From: Roseibium algicola
GTDB taxonomy: Bacteria > Pseudomonadota > Alphaproteobacteria > Rhizobiales > Stappiaceae
DNA length: 64,000 nt
Assembly: GCF_001999245.1 (NCBI RefSeq)
Contig: NZ_CP019630.1
Location: forward strand, 372,001 to 436,000
Reading direction: 5' to 3'
Part shown: piece by piece, positions 9,758 through 19,011 of the stretch
Layout of the letters: each line of letters opens with the position of its first letter
Numbering within the stretch: the first letter of the stretch is position 1
Notes under the pieces: model-generated
The model's database searches: none
What the model was told of the DNA's origin: nothing
The model's input: the letters and a program-made list of their open reading frames with translations, nothing else
Position numbers and translations under genes: made by a program

Positions 9758-10432
9758 CTAATTTGCTTCCGGCTGCTGCGGCTGCCACAGCGAACTGCCC
9801 TCGCCTTTCGGAAGAAGGATCATCTCAACGACACCGAAGACCCCACTCAGCGGTACATACCCGATGTAGTCTGTAAAACGACTATCGACGGAGTTGTCTC
9901 GATTGTCGCCCATTACAAACAGATGACCGTCGGGCACGACATATTCTCTTGTCGTGTCCATTTCTCCTTGCGGATCGAGATCCAGAACTTCGTAACTTCT
10001 GCCGTTCGGCAAAGTTTCCCTAAATCGCGGAGCAGAGATCTCTGAGCCGTCTCGATGCTCGTAGCGATAGTCTGCAAGGGCCTGACGTGGAACAGGCACA
10101 TCATTGATCAGCACCACGCCGTCCTGAAGCCGTATGCGCTCGCCAGGCAAGCCGATGACCCTTTTCATATAATCGTTCGCTCTTTTGGCGGCGATAGTGA
10201 AAACGATTACGTCTCCGCGGACTGGCTCATAGTGCTCGCCCATTGAGGGGAAGATTTTTGTCGCAAGAACAACTTCATCGACCTCCAGGGTCGGACGCAT
10301 GTTGCTTGAAAGATTGGAATAGGTTTTCAGGCGCAGCAGGTAAAAATCGTTCCAGGACACCGCGACCGCGACCAGAACCAGCGCTACCAAACCGACCAAG
10401 AGCCAGCGAAAAGATTTGCGTTTGGAAGCCAT
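9758..10432 (-). CDS. Signal peptidase I homologue with substituted nucleophile
   Basis: About 224 residues. One N-terminal membrane helix (WLLVGLVALVLVAVAVSW) precedes the S26 fold. The general-base Lys (DYMKRVIGLPGERI) and box E (GDNRDNSVDSR) are kept. The nucleophile box, however, reads LSSNMRPTL, so the residue before Met is Asn (codon at 10301-10303), where LepB has Ser. It may be inactive, use a neighbouring Ser, or be a specialised paralogue. I prefer ATG 10432. An upstream ATG at 10489 is in frame, and between the two lies a run of nine G (minus strand) just before 10432. Convergent with recO. Confidence 0.8.
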   Translation of the reverse strand: MASKRKSFRWLLVGLVALVLVAVAVSWNDFYLLRLKTYSNLSSNMRPTLEVDEVVLATKIFPSMGEHYEPVRGDVIVFTIAAKRANDYMKRVIGLPGERIRLQDGVVLINDVPVPRQALADYRYEHRDGSEISAPRFRETLPNGRSYEVLDLDPQGEMDTTREYVVPDGHLFVMGDNRDNSVDSRFTDYIGYVPLSGVFGVVEMILLPKGEGSSLWQPQQPEAN

Positions 10433-10433
10433 G

Positions 10434-10442
10434 CCCCCCCCC
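10434..10442 (-). repeat. Homopolymer G9 tract at the start of the second lepB homologue
   Basis: Nine consecutive C on the plus strand (G on the coding strand) end one base before the ATG at 10432. They lie inside the longer frame that would start at 10489. Length change here would alter the ribosome-site spacing or shift the longer frame. Confidence 0.7.
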
Positions 10443-10557
10443 AGCAAAGGAACCACACGATTGGCAGTGCGGCTGAATAAACCTTTCAACGGCCTAAGGG
10501 ACGGTGCTGATTCCTACAATCCTTTCCTGCAACCAAAGGTATTTAGACGACGCGCCT

Positions 10558-12600
10558 TCATCCTGCCTGGGCAGCCTCCAAAGCAACCGGAGGGTCGTCC
10601 GATTGCATTGTGCCGCTGGAAAGGGTCATGCCTTTGGTAAACAGGCGTCCAAGATCCGCTTCGGAAAGCGGCCTGGAAAACAGGTAGCCCTGCACTTCGC
10701 TTGTGCCGAGACTTTTTAGAACGGACAGTTCTTCTTCCGTTTCAACGCCTTCGACAACGCAGGCAATGCCCATGTCGCGGCTGAGGGCCAACAGCGACTT
10801 GACGATGCCATATCCGGCTGTATCCGGCCGAATACCGTGGACGAAACTTCGATCGACCTTGATGCAGTCGAGGGGCAGCTTGTGAACATGGGAAAGGCTC
10901 GAATAACCGGTGCCGAAATCGTCGAGTGACAGACGGATCCCGGTTTCCTTCAAGGCGAGGATCGCCCGGCTAGCTTCCTTGAAATCCCACATCACGGAAG
11001 TTTCCGTCACTTCGCAATGCAGTCGCCCTGGCTCAAATCCGAAGCTCTCCAACAGGTCGAGTATCTCCTGCACGAAACCACGGGACGACAGGTTGCTTGC
11101 CGACAGGTTGAAAGACAGCTTCAGATCGGCTGGCCAGTGACGAGCGGCTTCAAGCGCCTTGCGCAACAAGACCAGCGTCAGCCTGTTGATCACTCCGCAA
11201 CGTTCGGCAATGGGGATGAACTCACCTGGCGGCACATTGCCCAGCAACGGACTGTTCCAACGGGCAAGACATTCCACACCCGTAATCCGGTTGTGTGCCA
11301 CATCCACGATCGGTTGAAAGGCAACCGACAATTCGGCTTCAATGTCCGCCGACTGCAGCGCCTGGGTAACTCTGGCGTGGGACAGCATCTGTTCGCTGTG
11401 GCGCGGTCCGAACACGGCAACCGGCTCGTTCCGATTAAGCTTTGCTTCCTGGAGAACGTAGACGGCGTGTTCCAGCAGGTCCGTCGGTGACAGAACGCTT
11501 TCATCCAGATGAGCTATGCCGGCGGCATAGTTCAGCTTCATGCTGGCTTCCGGCAGTTGGCAACTCTCCGCAAACAATTCGTCAAAGAAACTGCTGACAT
11601 CCGAAAAGGCTGCTTCGTCCCCAACGGCTAATAATGCGAACTCGTCACCGGCAATCCGGGCCACGAACATTTGCGGTGCGAGCTTGGATTTCAGCCGCCG
11701 CACGACCTCAAGAAGGATCTGATCTCCGGTATTGAGCCCATAGATGTTGTTGATGGCCCTGAGGCCTCCCAGATCGAATACACATAACGACAGCGGTTCT
11801 CCCGACTGGCGAGCCGACCTGAAGCTTTGGTCCAGTTCCAGAAGAAAGCAACGCCGGTTGGGCAGACCGGTCATGTGATCGTGGTTCGCGATGTAGTAGT
11901 TCAGATCACTCAGTTTCTGGGTTTCATCCTGCTTGTGTTCCAGTTCCTCGGAATGACGTTTCAGATCCCTACCCGTGCGGATCAGTTTGATGAAGCCGCG
12001 ATAGTGGTTGTTCAGGATGAAGAAGGCCCCCATGGAAGCCGCTATTCCATAGAGCGCGAAATAGGTGAAGACATGCTCGCCTGCGATGGCAAAGTATATA
12101 AAATACAAGGTGTTGGCGCAGAAGGCGTTGATGAGGGCAACCGCGCGAAAATGGATCAGGCAGAAAAGCAGCACCAGATTGGCGACGGCAATCGTGAAGA
12201 CCACCTGAACCTGCAGGTATGGCCCGCCATAGGGAAAAAGCGACAGAACCCAGATCGAGAAAATCGCAGGCGAAACCACCGCCAGGACCTTGGCCTGCTT
12301 CTGCCAGGCAAGAATTTCAGCGTGGCTCGGCGTTTCTTTCTGGCGCCTGCGAACCGTCACGATCCGCTGCACGGCGAAGGCGGTCACGAGTAGCGGCACC
12401 ACAAGCGTCAGAGCGATCGGAGCAACCGACCAGTGCGTCACCGACAAACCCCAACCGCCAGCCAGGCTCATCATGTAGAGGAACGGTGTCTGGCGCTGGA
12501 TGAACTGATATTGCGCAAGGGCAACGTCCGGGTCGCCACTATCACCAGCAACCCACGTTTTGAAAGCCGTCACGGCCGACGTCAACCAGTTTGAACCCAT
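10558..12600 (-). CDS. Membrane GGDEF/EAL cyclic-di-GMP protein
   Basis: 680 residues. The N-terminal third has several hydrophobic segments, including VLAVVSPAIFSIWVLSLFP and VVFTIAVANLVLLFCLIHF, so it is membrane-anchored, with a short coiled linker (RHSEELEHKQDETQKLSDL, about 218-236). The GGDEF domain is degenerate: the signature is AGDEF and the upstream metal site is FDLGGLRAINNIYG. The EAL domain looks competent: ECLARW, NLSASN, EVTET, LDDFGTGYSSL, KVDRSF, VVEGVET and QGYLFSRPL are all present. The net activity is therefore likely phosphodiesterase, with the GGDEF domain perhaps sensing GTP. Stands alone, divergent from parC. Confidence 0.9.
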   Translation of the reverse strand: MGSNWLTSAVTAFKTWVAGDSGDPDVALAQYQFIQRQTPFLYMMSLAGGWGLSVTHWSVAPIALTLVVPLLVTAFAVQRIVTVRRRQKETPSHAEILAWQKQAKVLAVVSPAIFSIWVLSLFPYGGPYLQVQVVFTIAVANLVLLFCLIHFRAVALINAFCANTLYFIYFAIAGEHVFTYFALYGIAASMGAFFILNNHYRGFIKLIRTGRDLKRHSEELEHKQDETQKLSDLNYYIANHDHMTGLPNRRCFLLELDQSFRSARQSGEPLSLCVFDLGGLRAINNIYGLNTGDQILLEVVRRLKSKLAPQMFVARIAGDEFALLAVGDEAAFSDVSSFFDELFAESCQLPEASMKLNYAAGIAHLDESVLSPTDLLEHAVYVLQEAKLNRNEPVAVFGPRHSEQMLSHARVTQALQSADIEAELSVAFQPIVDVAHNRITGVECLARWNSPLLGNVPPGEFIPIAERCGVINRLTLVLLRKALEAARHWPADLKLSFNLSASNLSSRGFVQEILDLLESFGFEPGRLHCEVTETSVMWDFKEASRAILALKETGIRLSLDDFGTGYSSLSHVHKLPLDCIKVDRSFVHGIRPDTAGYGIVKSLLALSRDMGIACVVEGVETEEELSVLKSLGTSEVQGYLFSRPLSEADLGRLFTKGMTLSSGTMQSDDPPVALEAAQAG

Positions 12601-12895
12601 TCAGGCATGTTCCAAAGTTTAACCCGGCATCGGTAAAATCCGCAGCCTTTCTTGGATTAATACCGCTCTCTCCTTGACATGACATTAAGGAAGCTTCGCA
12701 GTTTTCGATATTTTACTTCGAGTTTTTCTTTGAATGGACTTCTTGCTCGCACGCCTTCCGTACTCTCCTGCCCTCGCCTGTAGCGGATAGAAATTCACCC
12801 ACAGACGTGTGAAATCCGTTGAAAATCCGCTGTTCCCGGCCATTCGAGGCAGTTAGCGAATTGCACCTCGTGCCTGAAACAGCTAGCAAGCAAGT
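12601..12895. other. Divergent intergenic region between the GGDEF/EAL gene and parC
   Basis: About 295 bp. Contains a TTGACA at 12674-12679 but no well-spaced -10 that I can defend. No small gene or RNA recognised. Confidence 0.4.
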
Positions 12896-15148
12896 ATGGG
12901 AAAAGAGACGACACCGCCGCCAAGCGGCATTGAGAGCATCAATCTCAAGAATGCGCTGGAAGAGCGCTATCTTGCCTATGCACTGTCGACCATCATGCAC
13001 CGGGCCTTGCCGGATGTGCGCGACGGTTTGAAACCGGTGCACAGGCGCCTGCTTTACGCAATGCGCCTTTTGAAACTGGACCCTGGGTCCGGCTTCAAGA
13101 AATGTGCCCGTGTTGTTGGTGACGTGATCGGTAAATACCACCCGCACGGCGACCAGGCAGTTTACGATGCCCTCGTTCGTCTCGCCCAGGACTTCGCGCA
13201 GCGCTATCCGCTGATCGACGGACAGGGCAACTTCGGCAACGTTGACGGCGATAACGCGGCTGCCATGCGTTACACCGAAGCGCGCATGACCGACACCGCC
13301 AAACGACTGCTGGACGGCCTGGACGAGAATGCCGTCGATTTTCGCGAGACCTATGACGGTGAGGACAAGGAGCCGATCGTTCTGCCGGGCGGTTTCCCGA
13401 ACCTTCTCGGCAACGGTTCGTCGGGCATTGCCGTTGGCATGGCGACCTCCATTCCGCCGCACAATGCGTTCGAGCTCTGTGAAGCCTGCCAACACCTGAT
13501 CAAGAACCCGAATGCGGAAACCGGCGAGCTGCTGGAGTACATCAAGGGCCCGGATTTCCCGACCGGCGGCCTTCTGGTGTCGGACCAGGGGTCCATTCGC
13601 GAGGCCTATGAAACCGGACGCGGCAGTTTCCGCGTTCGTGCCCGCTGGGAAGTGGAAGATCTCGGCCGCGGGCAATGGGCGATCGTCGTCACCGAGATCC
13701 CCTACCAGGTGCAGAAGTCGCGCCTGATCGAAAAGATCGCCGAACTGCTGACGGCGCGTAAGCTGCCGCTTCTGGACGATATCCGCGATGAATCTGCCGA
13801 AGATATCCGCATCGTCCTGGTACCGCGTTCGCGCAATGTCGACGCAAATATCCTCATGGAATCCCTGTTCAAGCTGACGGACCTGGAAAACCGGTTCTCC
13901 TTGAACATGAACGTCCTTTCCATGGGCAAGGTGCCGATGGTCATGGGCCTGAAACAGGTCCTGCGCGAATGGCTGGATCACCGCAAGGAAGTGCTGATCC
14001 GCCGTTCCGAGTACCGTCTCGGCCAGATCAACCACCGTCTGGAAGTTCTGGAAGGCTATCTTGTTGCCTATCTGAACCTGGACGAGGTCATCCGCATCAT
14101 CCGCGAAGAGGACGAACCCAAAGCCGAACTGATGCAGACTTTCGAGCTGTCGGACGTTCAGGCGGAAGCCATCCTCAACATGCGCCTGCGCTCCTTGCGC
14201 AAGCTTGAAGAAATGGAAATCCGCAAGGAACACGACAAGCTGTCGGCCGAGAAGGACGACCTGACCAAACTGCTCGGTTCCGATGCGCGTCAGTGGACCA
14301 AGATCTCCAAGGAAATTGCGGAAATCTCCAAGGTCTATGGCCCTGAAACCGAAATCGGCAAGCGGCGAACCGACAAGTCCGAAGCTCCGGAAACGGACCT
14401 GATCGACATCCAGCAGGCGATGATCGAAAAGGAACCGATCACCGTCATCATTTCCGAAAAGGGCTGGATCCGGGCGATGAAAGGTCACCAGACGGACCTT
14501 TCCGGTGTTGCGTTCAAGCAAGGCGACAAACTGAAACTGTCACTCCACGCCGAGACGACGGACAAGATCCTGCTGTTCTCCACCGGAGGCAAGTTCTTCA
14601 CGCTTGGTGCCGACCGCCTGCCTGGCGGACGCGGCCATGGCGAGCCGATACGTCTGATGGTGGAAATGGACGAAGCACAGGACGTGGTCAACGCCTTCGT
14701 TCACAAACCTGGCCGAAACCTGCTCCTGGCAACCACCGAAGCGCGTGGTTTTGTCGTCAGCGAGGACGACGTCGTTGCCAACACGCGCAAGGGCAAGCAG
14801 GTTCTCAACCTCAGCGCTCCGGCGGAAGCCTCGATCTGTGTCGAGGCATCGGGTGACCAGGTGGCCATCATCGGTGAAAACCGGAAACTGCTGGTATTCC
14901 CGATGGCACAGATCCCGCAAATGGGTCGCGGCCGCGGCGTCCGCCTGCAGCGCTACCGGGACGGCAACATCTCGGACATTCGGGTCTTCAAGGGCGAAGA
15001 CGGCCTGACCTGGACCGACAGTTCCGGCCGCAGTTTTACCCGGACAATGGAAGAGCTTGCGGACTGGCGCGGCGAACGCGGTCAGGCCGGTCGCCTGCCG
15101 CCCACGGGCTTCCCCCGGTCGAACAAGTTCGGGCCGAGCAAGCTTTAA
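12896..15148 (+). CDS. parC: DNA topoisomerase IV subunit A
   Basis: 750 residues. With ParE it decatenates replicated chromosomes. The N-terminal breakage-reunion region shows [20 protein letters not shown] (about 41-60), [20 protein letters not shown] (about 81-100) and the active-site Tyr in [11 protein letters not shown] (about 121-131). The C-terminal domain has beta-pinwheel blades (e.g. [15 protein letters not shown] near 520). The length and the weak C-terminal GyrA boxes favour ParC over GyrA. A long open frame on the opposite strand is antisense noise. Confidence 0.95.
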   Translation: MGKETTPPPSGIESINLKNALEERYLAYALSTIMHRALPDVRDGLKPVHRRLLYAMRLLKLDPGSGFKKCARVVGDVIGKYHPHGDQAVYDALVRLAQDFAQRYPLIDGQGNFGNVDGDNAAAMRYTEARMTDTAKRLLDGLDENAVDFRETYDGEDKEPIVLPGGFPNLLGNGSSGIAVGMATSIPPHNAFELCEACQHLIKNPNAETGELLEYIKGPDFPTGGLLVSDQGSIREAYETGRGSFRVRARWEVEDLGRGQWAIVVTEIPYQVQKSRLIEKIAELLTARKLPLLDDIRDESAEDIRIVLVPRSRNVDANILMESLFKLTDLENRFSLNMNVLSMGKVPMVMGLKQVLREWLDHRKEVLIRRSEYRLGQINHRLEVLEGYLVAYLNLDEVIRIIREEDEPKAELMQTFELSDVQAEAILNMRLRSLRKLEEMEIRKEHDKLSAEKDDLTKLLGSDARQWTKISKEIAEISKVYGPETEIGKRRTDKSEAPETDLIDIQQAMIEKEPITVIISEKGWIRAMKGHQTDLSGVAFKQGDKLKLSLHAETTDKILLFSTGGKFFTLGADRLPGGRGHGEPIRLMVEMDEAQDVVNAFVHKPGRNLLLATTEARGFVVSEDDVVANTRKGKQVLNLSAPAEASICVEASGDQVAIIGENRKLLVFPMAQIPQMGRGRGVRLQRYRDGNISDIRVFKGEDGLTWTDSSGRSFTRTMEELADWRGERGQAGRLPPTGFPRSNKFGPSKL

Positions 15149-15178
15149 GGCAAAGCCCCCGGTCGTTTTCCGATCGGG

Positions 15179-16087
15179 CTAAACCATACTGGCGGCGCAA
15201 AGCTGCCGCCAGTGACCAGGTGTCATCCCGAATGTGCGCTTGAAGTGACGTGTCAGATGACTTTGATCCGCAAAGCCGCTGGCAAAGGCCGCGTCGGCAA
15301 GTGACGCTCCCTGATGCAGCTCGGTCTTGGCCTTCTCAAGACGCCGCATGACGAGATACCGGTGCGGGCTCGTTCCAAAGACCTTTCGAAACTGCCGCGA
15401 CAAGGAAAACCTGTCCATCTGCGCCAGGTCCTCCAGTTCCTCCATGGCTATACGGTCTGCACAGCCCTCCCTCAGGTACTCGGCGCAGGCCTTGAGGGAC
15501 GGCCAGTTCAATGAGGAGACACCCGCCATGCGGTCATCGGCATGACGAGCCAGGCAAGCTGCCAGATCCGCAATCAGGCAGTCGCGCCGGAAAGGACCCA
15601 TTTCGTGATCGATATCGGTCAGGGCGTCCGCCAGATCTTTCCTGAAGCCTGCGTCGGAGATGACGGGTGAGCCGATAAACGGCAGGCGCGCGTTGCCCGA
15701 GGCAGCCAGGGCTTCACAAATCAGCTCCGGCGGAATGTAGATCATGCGGTAGCGGAGCCCGCGTTCAGTCCCTGCACCACCATCATGCAGCTCGTCCGGA
15801 TGAATGACGATCACCTGCCCCGGCAGCGAAGCACGTCTCTCACCGCGATAACTGAAGGTCTGTACGCCACTCATGGTCAAACCGATGGCGTAGGTGTCGT
15901 GCCGGTGAGGTGTAAAGCCGTTGCCGTGAAACCGGGCGTCAATGCGCTCGATCCCTTCTTCCGGTGGCGCTACCTGGATCCTGTCCGCTTCCACTTCGCA
16001 CAAACGTTCAAGACGACTCGGCTTCGGCTCCGCTAGTTCCTTGCTTTCGCCTTCAAGATGAAATCCCCGCGTGGAGTTGAAAGTCAT
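15179..16087 (-). CDS. AraC-family transcriptional regulator
   Basis: About 302 residues. The N-terminal half is a cupin-like AraC ligand domain (HRHDTYAIGLTMSGVQTFSY, PGQVIVIHPDELHDG). The C-terminal two helix-turn-helix motifs span about 205-300 (MEELEDLAQMDRFSLSRQFR, then LADAAFASGFADQSHLTRHF with the usual FGMTPGHWR end). The start chosen is ATG 16087, whose first bases overlap the start codon of the divergent DUF2000 gene. The upstream in-frame GTG at 16195 would overlap that gene by 110 bp. It probably regulates the DUF2000 gene and itself. Ligand unknown. Confidence 0.85.
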   Translation of the reverse strand: MTFNSTRGFHLEGESKELAEPKPSRLERLCEVEADRIQVAPPEEGIERIDARFHGNGFTPHRHDTYAIGLTMSGVQTFSYRGERRASLPGQVIVIHPDELHDGGAGTERGLRYRMIYIPPELICEALAASGNARLPFIGSPVISDAGFRKDLADALTDIDHEMGPFRRDCLIADLAACLARHADDRMAGVSSLNWPSLKACAEYLREGCADRIAMEELEDLAQMDRFSLSRQFRKVFGTSPHRYLVMRRLEKAKTELHQGASLADAAFASGFADQSHLTRHFKRTFGMTPGHWRQLCAASMV

Positions 16088-16493
16088 GTTCGAAACCAAG
16101 TTCGTCGTTGTTGTCCGAGAAGATCTCGCTGTCTGGCAGAAGCTGAATGTGACTGCTTTCCTGTCAACCGGCGTTGCTGCTGCAAAGCCCGGCATAATCG
16201 GCGAACCCTATAGCGATGCGGCGACCAATGTCTATCACCCGATGAGTGTCCAGCCGATCATCGTCCTGAGTGCCGACGCAGAAACACTCGGCAAGATCCA
16301 CAAGCGGACGCTGGACCGTTCGGTTCCGGCAAGTCTTTACATCGAGGAAATGTTCACCACGGGCCATGACAGTGCGAACCGGGAGGTCTTTTCGCGCTTT
16401 GGCCCGGATGATGCGAAAGTGGTCGGCATTGCCTTTCATGCGGACAAGAAGGTCGCAGACAAAATTTCCAAGGGCGCGAAGATGCATGCCTGA
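16086..16493 (+). CDS. DUF2000 family protein
   Basis: 135 residues. It begins MFETKFVVVVREDLAVWQKL, the opening of DUF2000, and continues with AFLSTGVAAAKPGIIGEPY and HPMSVQPIIVLSADAETL. The fold is related to peptidyl-tRNA hydrolase II-like proteins, but no activity is established. GGAG sits about 10 bases before ATG 16086. An in-frame GTG at 16071 is less likely. DUF2000 genes are often divergent from an AraC regulator, as here. Confidence 0.85.
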   Translation: MFETKFVVVVREDLAVWQKLNVTAFLSTGVAAAKPGIIGEPYSDAATNVYHPMSVQPIIVLSADAETLGKIHKRTLDRSVPASLYIEEMFTTGHDSANREVFSRFGPDDAKVVGIAFHADKKVADKISKGAKMHA

Positions 16494-16621
16494 ACAACTC
16501 CAGACTTTACTGGCCTCGAAAATTACCCCCCTCCCGCCTTCTTCAAAAGTCGGATCAATCTTCACTCGACTGCGCATGTCTTTTCCGGGCACTGTGGGGC
16601 AAAGAAAACCCGGGAGGACTT

Positions 16622-17785
16622 ATGATAGGGGCGTTCACGTTCAACACCAGTCAGCGCATCGTCTTCGAAAATGGAGCCGCTGCGAACCTGGCAAACCACG
16701 CGGCTTCCTTTCTGGGGCCGCGCCCCTTTCTGGTAACGGATCCCGGCATTGTTTCCCTCGGCCTGCAGGCGTCCTGCGAGGCATCCCTGGTCGGAGCGGG
16801 GCATGACATCGCCCGGTTCAGTGACGTCGTCGCCGATCCGCCGCGGTCCCTGGTCGATGCCGCCGTGGACGCGGCTCGCTCGCACGGCGCAACGTCGATC
16901 ATCGGATACGGCGGAGGTTCCTCCCTGGATGTCGCAAAGCTTGTCGCGCTGCTGCTGGGCAGCAACGAGGACCTGGACGAAGCCTGGGGCATAGGAAACG
17001 CCAAGGGGCCACGGCTGCCGCTCATCCTCGTTCCGACCACAGCAGGAACCGGCTCCGAGGTCACTCCGATCTCGATCATTACAGTGGGGGATGAGGAAAA
17101 GCGCGGCGTCGTGTCTCCCTTCCTTCTTCCCGATCTTGCGATCCTCGACCCGCTGCTCACACTTGGCCTGCCAGGCCCTGTCACTGCGGCAACGGGGATA
17201 GATGCCATGGTCCACGCGATCGAGGGATACGCCTCGAAATCCGTGAACAACAACCCCGTCTCCCGAACGCTTGCCGTTGAAGCCTTGAAACTGCTTGGCG
17301 CCAACATTGAAAAGGCCGTGTTCACACCGGACGACAGGGACGCACGTGGCGCGATGTTGCTCGGCTCCATGCTTGCCGGCATGGCCTTTGCCAATTCACC
17401 GGTGGCCGCGGTTCATGCGCTTGCCTATCCCATCGGCGGCACGTTTCACGTCCCTCACGGGCTATCCAACGCGCTGGTTCTGCCACATGTCCTGAAGTTC
17501 AATAACGCTGTTGCTTCAGAAACCTATGCCGAGATTGCGCCAATTGTTTTCCCAGGACTTGCCGAGGTAAACGATGCCAGGGCGCGCTCTGACCTGTTTG
17601 CAGATAACCTGGCAGACCTGGCTGCAAAACTGGGCCTTCAAACACGCCTGCGCGATGTCGGAATCAGCGAGACTGATCTGCCCAAAATGGCGAGCGACGC
17701 CATGAAGCAAACCCGCCTGCTGGTCAACAACCCGCGGGAGCTTGGCGAAACGGACGCGCTTGAAATCTACAGGGCGGCGCTATGA
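16622..17785 (+). CDS. Iron-containing alcohol dehydrogenase
   Basis: 387 residues, group III (iron-dependent) alcohol dehydrogenase using NAD(P)H. The cofactor region has SIIGYGGGSSLDVAKLVAL (about 98-116) and PTTAGTGSEVTPISII (about 138-153). Metal-binding His residues are in DAMVHAIEGY (about 196-205) and HALAYPIGGTFHVPHGLSNA (about 262-281). RBS GGGAGG before ATG 16622. Its stop overlaps the start of the next gene (ATGA), so it is coupled to a thioesterase. The substrate is not evident; a maleylacetate reductase-like or short-alcohol role cannot be separated. Confidence 0.9.
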   Translation: MIGAFTFNTSQRIVFENGAAANLANHAASFLGPRPFLVTDPGIVSLGLQASCEASLVGAGHDIARFSDVVADPPRSLVDAAVDAARSHGATSIIGYGGGSSLDVAKLVALLLGSNEDLDEAWGIGNAKGPRLPLILVPTTAGTGSEVTPISIITVGDEEKRGVVSPFLLPDLAILDPLLTLGLPGPVTAATGIDAMVHAIEGYASKSVNNNPVSRTLAVEALKLLGANIEKAVFTPDDRDARGAMLLGSMLAGMAFANSPVAAVHALAYPIGGTFHVPHGLSNALVLPHVLKFNNAVASETYAEIAPIVFPGLAEVNDARARSDLFADNLADLAAKLGLQTRLRDVGISETDLPKMASDAMKQTRLLVNNPRELGETDALEIYRAAL

Positions 17786-18240
17786 ACATCACAGCTCATC
17801 CACAAGCGGCGAGGCCGGAACCTTTAAACAGGTTCGAATTCAAAGCTTTTCAACATATCCCCACAAGGTGGATGGATGTGGACATCTACGGGCACGTCAA
17901 CAACGTTCAGTATTTGAGCTTTTTCGATACGGCTGTTAACAGCTGGTACGTTGATAAGAAACTGCTCGACCCGCTAAAGAGCCCCGAGATCTTTCTGGTG
18001 GTGGAAACCGGCTGCCATTACTTCGCCGAACTAACCTTTCCCGCCATCATATCCGCAGGACTGAAGGTTGAAAAACTTGGCTCAACTTCTGTAATTTTCA
18101 GGGTTGGATTGTTTGCCGGCGAAAGCGAGACGACAGCAGCTCACGGCCGCTTTGTCCATGTCCACGTGGCCCGTGAAACTCGCAGACCCTGCCCTATTCC
18201 CGACTGGAAACGGGGAATCCTGGAAGGTTTGACGGCTTAG
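17782..18240 (+). CDS. 4HBT-family acyl-CoA thioesterase
   Basis: 152 residues, hotdog-fold thioesterase of the 4-hydroxybenzoyl-CoA/YbgC type. The active-site segment RWMDVDIYGHVNNVQYLSFF (about 29-48) carries the catalytic Asp and the HVNN motif. The ATG overlaps the alcohol dehydrogenase stop by 4 bases. The pair suggests release of an acid from CoA together with alcohol/aldehyde handling. The exact acyl-CoA is unknown. Confidence 0.88.
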   Translation: MNITAHPQAARPEPLNRFEFKAFQHIPTRWMDVDIYGHVNNVQYLSFFDTAVNSWYVDKKLLDPLKSPEIFLVVETGCHYFAELTFPAIISAGLKVEKLGSTSVIFRVGLFAGESETTAAHGRFVHVHVARETRRPCPIPDWKRGILEGLTA

Positions 18241-18427
18241 ATACCGGACAAGTCCGTCGAGACGGTTACACTGCGAATGCTCACAGGCAATCCACGGGAA
18301 AAGTCCGGGATGGGCGTTTCCACTACCCACAGGCACTGCACAGCTCTTCCACACGTTATGCGCAAGCTTTCAACAGGTTACGCACAGTCATGGAATTGTC
18401 ACGCAGCGACGCTGTGGATAGCGAAAA
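18241..18427. other. Convergent intergenic region with DnaA-box-like 9-mers
   Basis: Between the ends of the thioesterase and smpB genes. Five 9-mers resemble TTATCCACA at 7-8 of 9 positions: CTACCCACA (18323), TCTTCCACA (18345), TTATGCGCA (18356), TTACGCACA (18378) and the reverse TGTGGATAG (18413). The region is not AT-rich and no replication gene is near, so an origin is not claimed. Confidence 0.25.
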
Positions 18428-18907
18428 TCAGCTGAAGTTCTTCATCAAGCGGGACTTTTCGCGCTGCCAATCGCGTTTCTTCTCAGTCTCGCGCTTGTCA
18501 TGCAGCTTTTTACCCCGGGCAAGGGCCAATTCCAGCTTTGCCCGGCCCTGCTCATTGAAATAGAGCTTGAGTGGGACAATCGTCTTGCCGTCCTTCTGGA
18601 CGGCACCAGCCAACTTGCCGATCTCGCGCTTGTGCAACAGCAATTTTCGCGGACGGCGGGGTTCGTGATTGAACCGATTGGCCTGCAGGTATTCCGGAAT
18701 ATAGACGTTGTAGATCCAGATCTCGCCCTTATGTTCGGCGGCGTAGGATTCTGCAATATTCGCCTTGCCGTTGCGCAGCGATTTGACCTCGGTGCCCTTC
18801 AACTCGATACCTGCTTCCAGCGTATCTTCGATTTCGAAATTGAACCGGGCTTTCCGGTTGTCGGAAATGATTGTCCGCCCCGGATCGCCCCCTTTTCTCG
18901 GAGCCAT
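18428..18907 (-). CDS. smpB: SsrA (tmRNA)-binding protein
   Basis: 159 residues from ATG 18907 ([20 protein letters not shown]). Required with tmRNA for rescue of stalled ribosomes. Conserved segments are [42 protein letters not shown] and the basic tail [20 protein letters not shown] that inserts into the decoding centre. An in-frame ATG 57 bases upstream would add residues outside the family. Directly downstream of dapA on the same strand, a common alphaproteobacterial pairing. Confidence 0.95.
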   Translation of the reverse strand: MAPRKGGDPGRTIISDNRKARFNFEIEDTLEAGIELKGTEVKSLRNGKANIAESYAAEHKGEIWIYNVYIPEYLQANRFNHEPRRPRKLLLHKREIGKLAGAVQKDGKTIVPLKLYFNEQGRAKLELALARGKKLHDKRETEKKRDWQREKSRLMKNFS

Positions 18908-19011
18908 TTTTTTCCTTCCGGCGCCAGCGCCTTGAAGTTCGGTTCGTCTCGAAAGGGCAAACAATCGAGACGAACGTCAGTTCCCGGCAGCCAGTGCCAT
19001 TCCTTTTCCGG

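Noticed and set aside
12713..14521. 602-codon open frame on the minus strand across parC
   Set aside because: Antisense to a strongly supported parC; composition typical of opposite-strand frames in GC-rich genes, no domain recognised.
15153..15180. Hairpin between parC and the AraC gene as a terminator
   Set aside because: The stem needs a two-base bulge and a wobble and has no T-tract; too weak to call.
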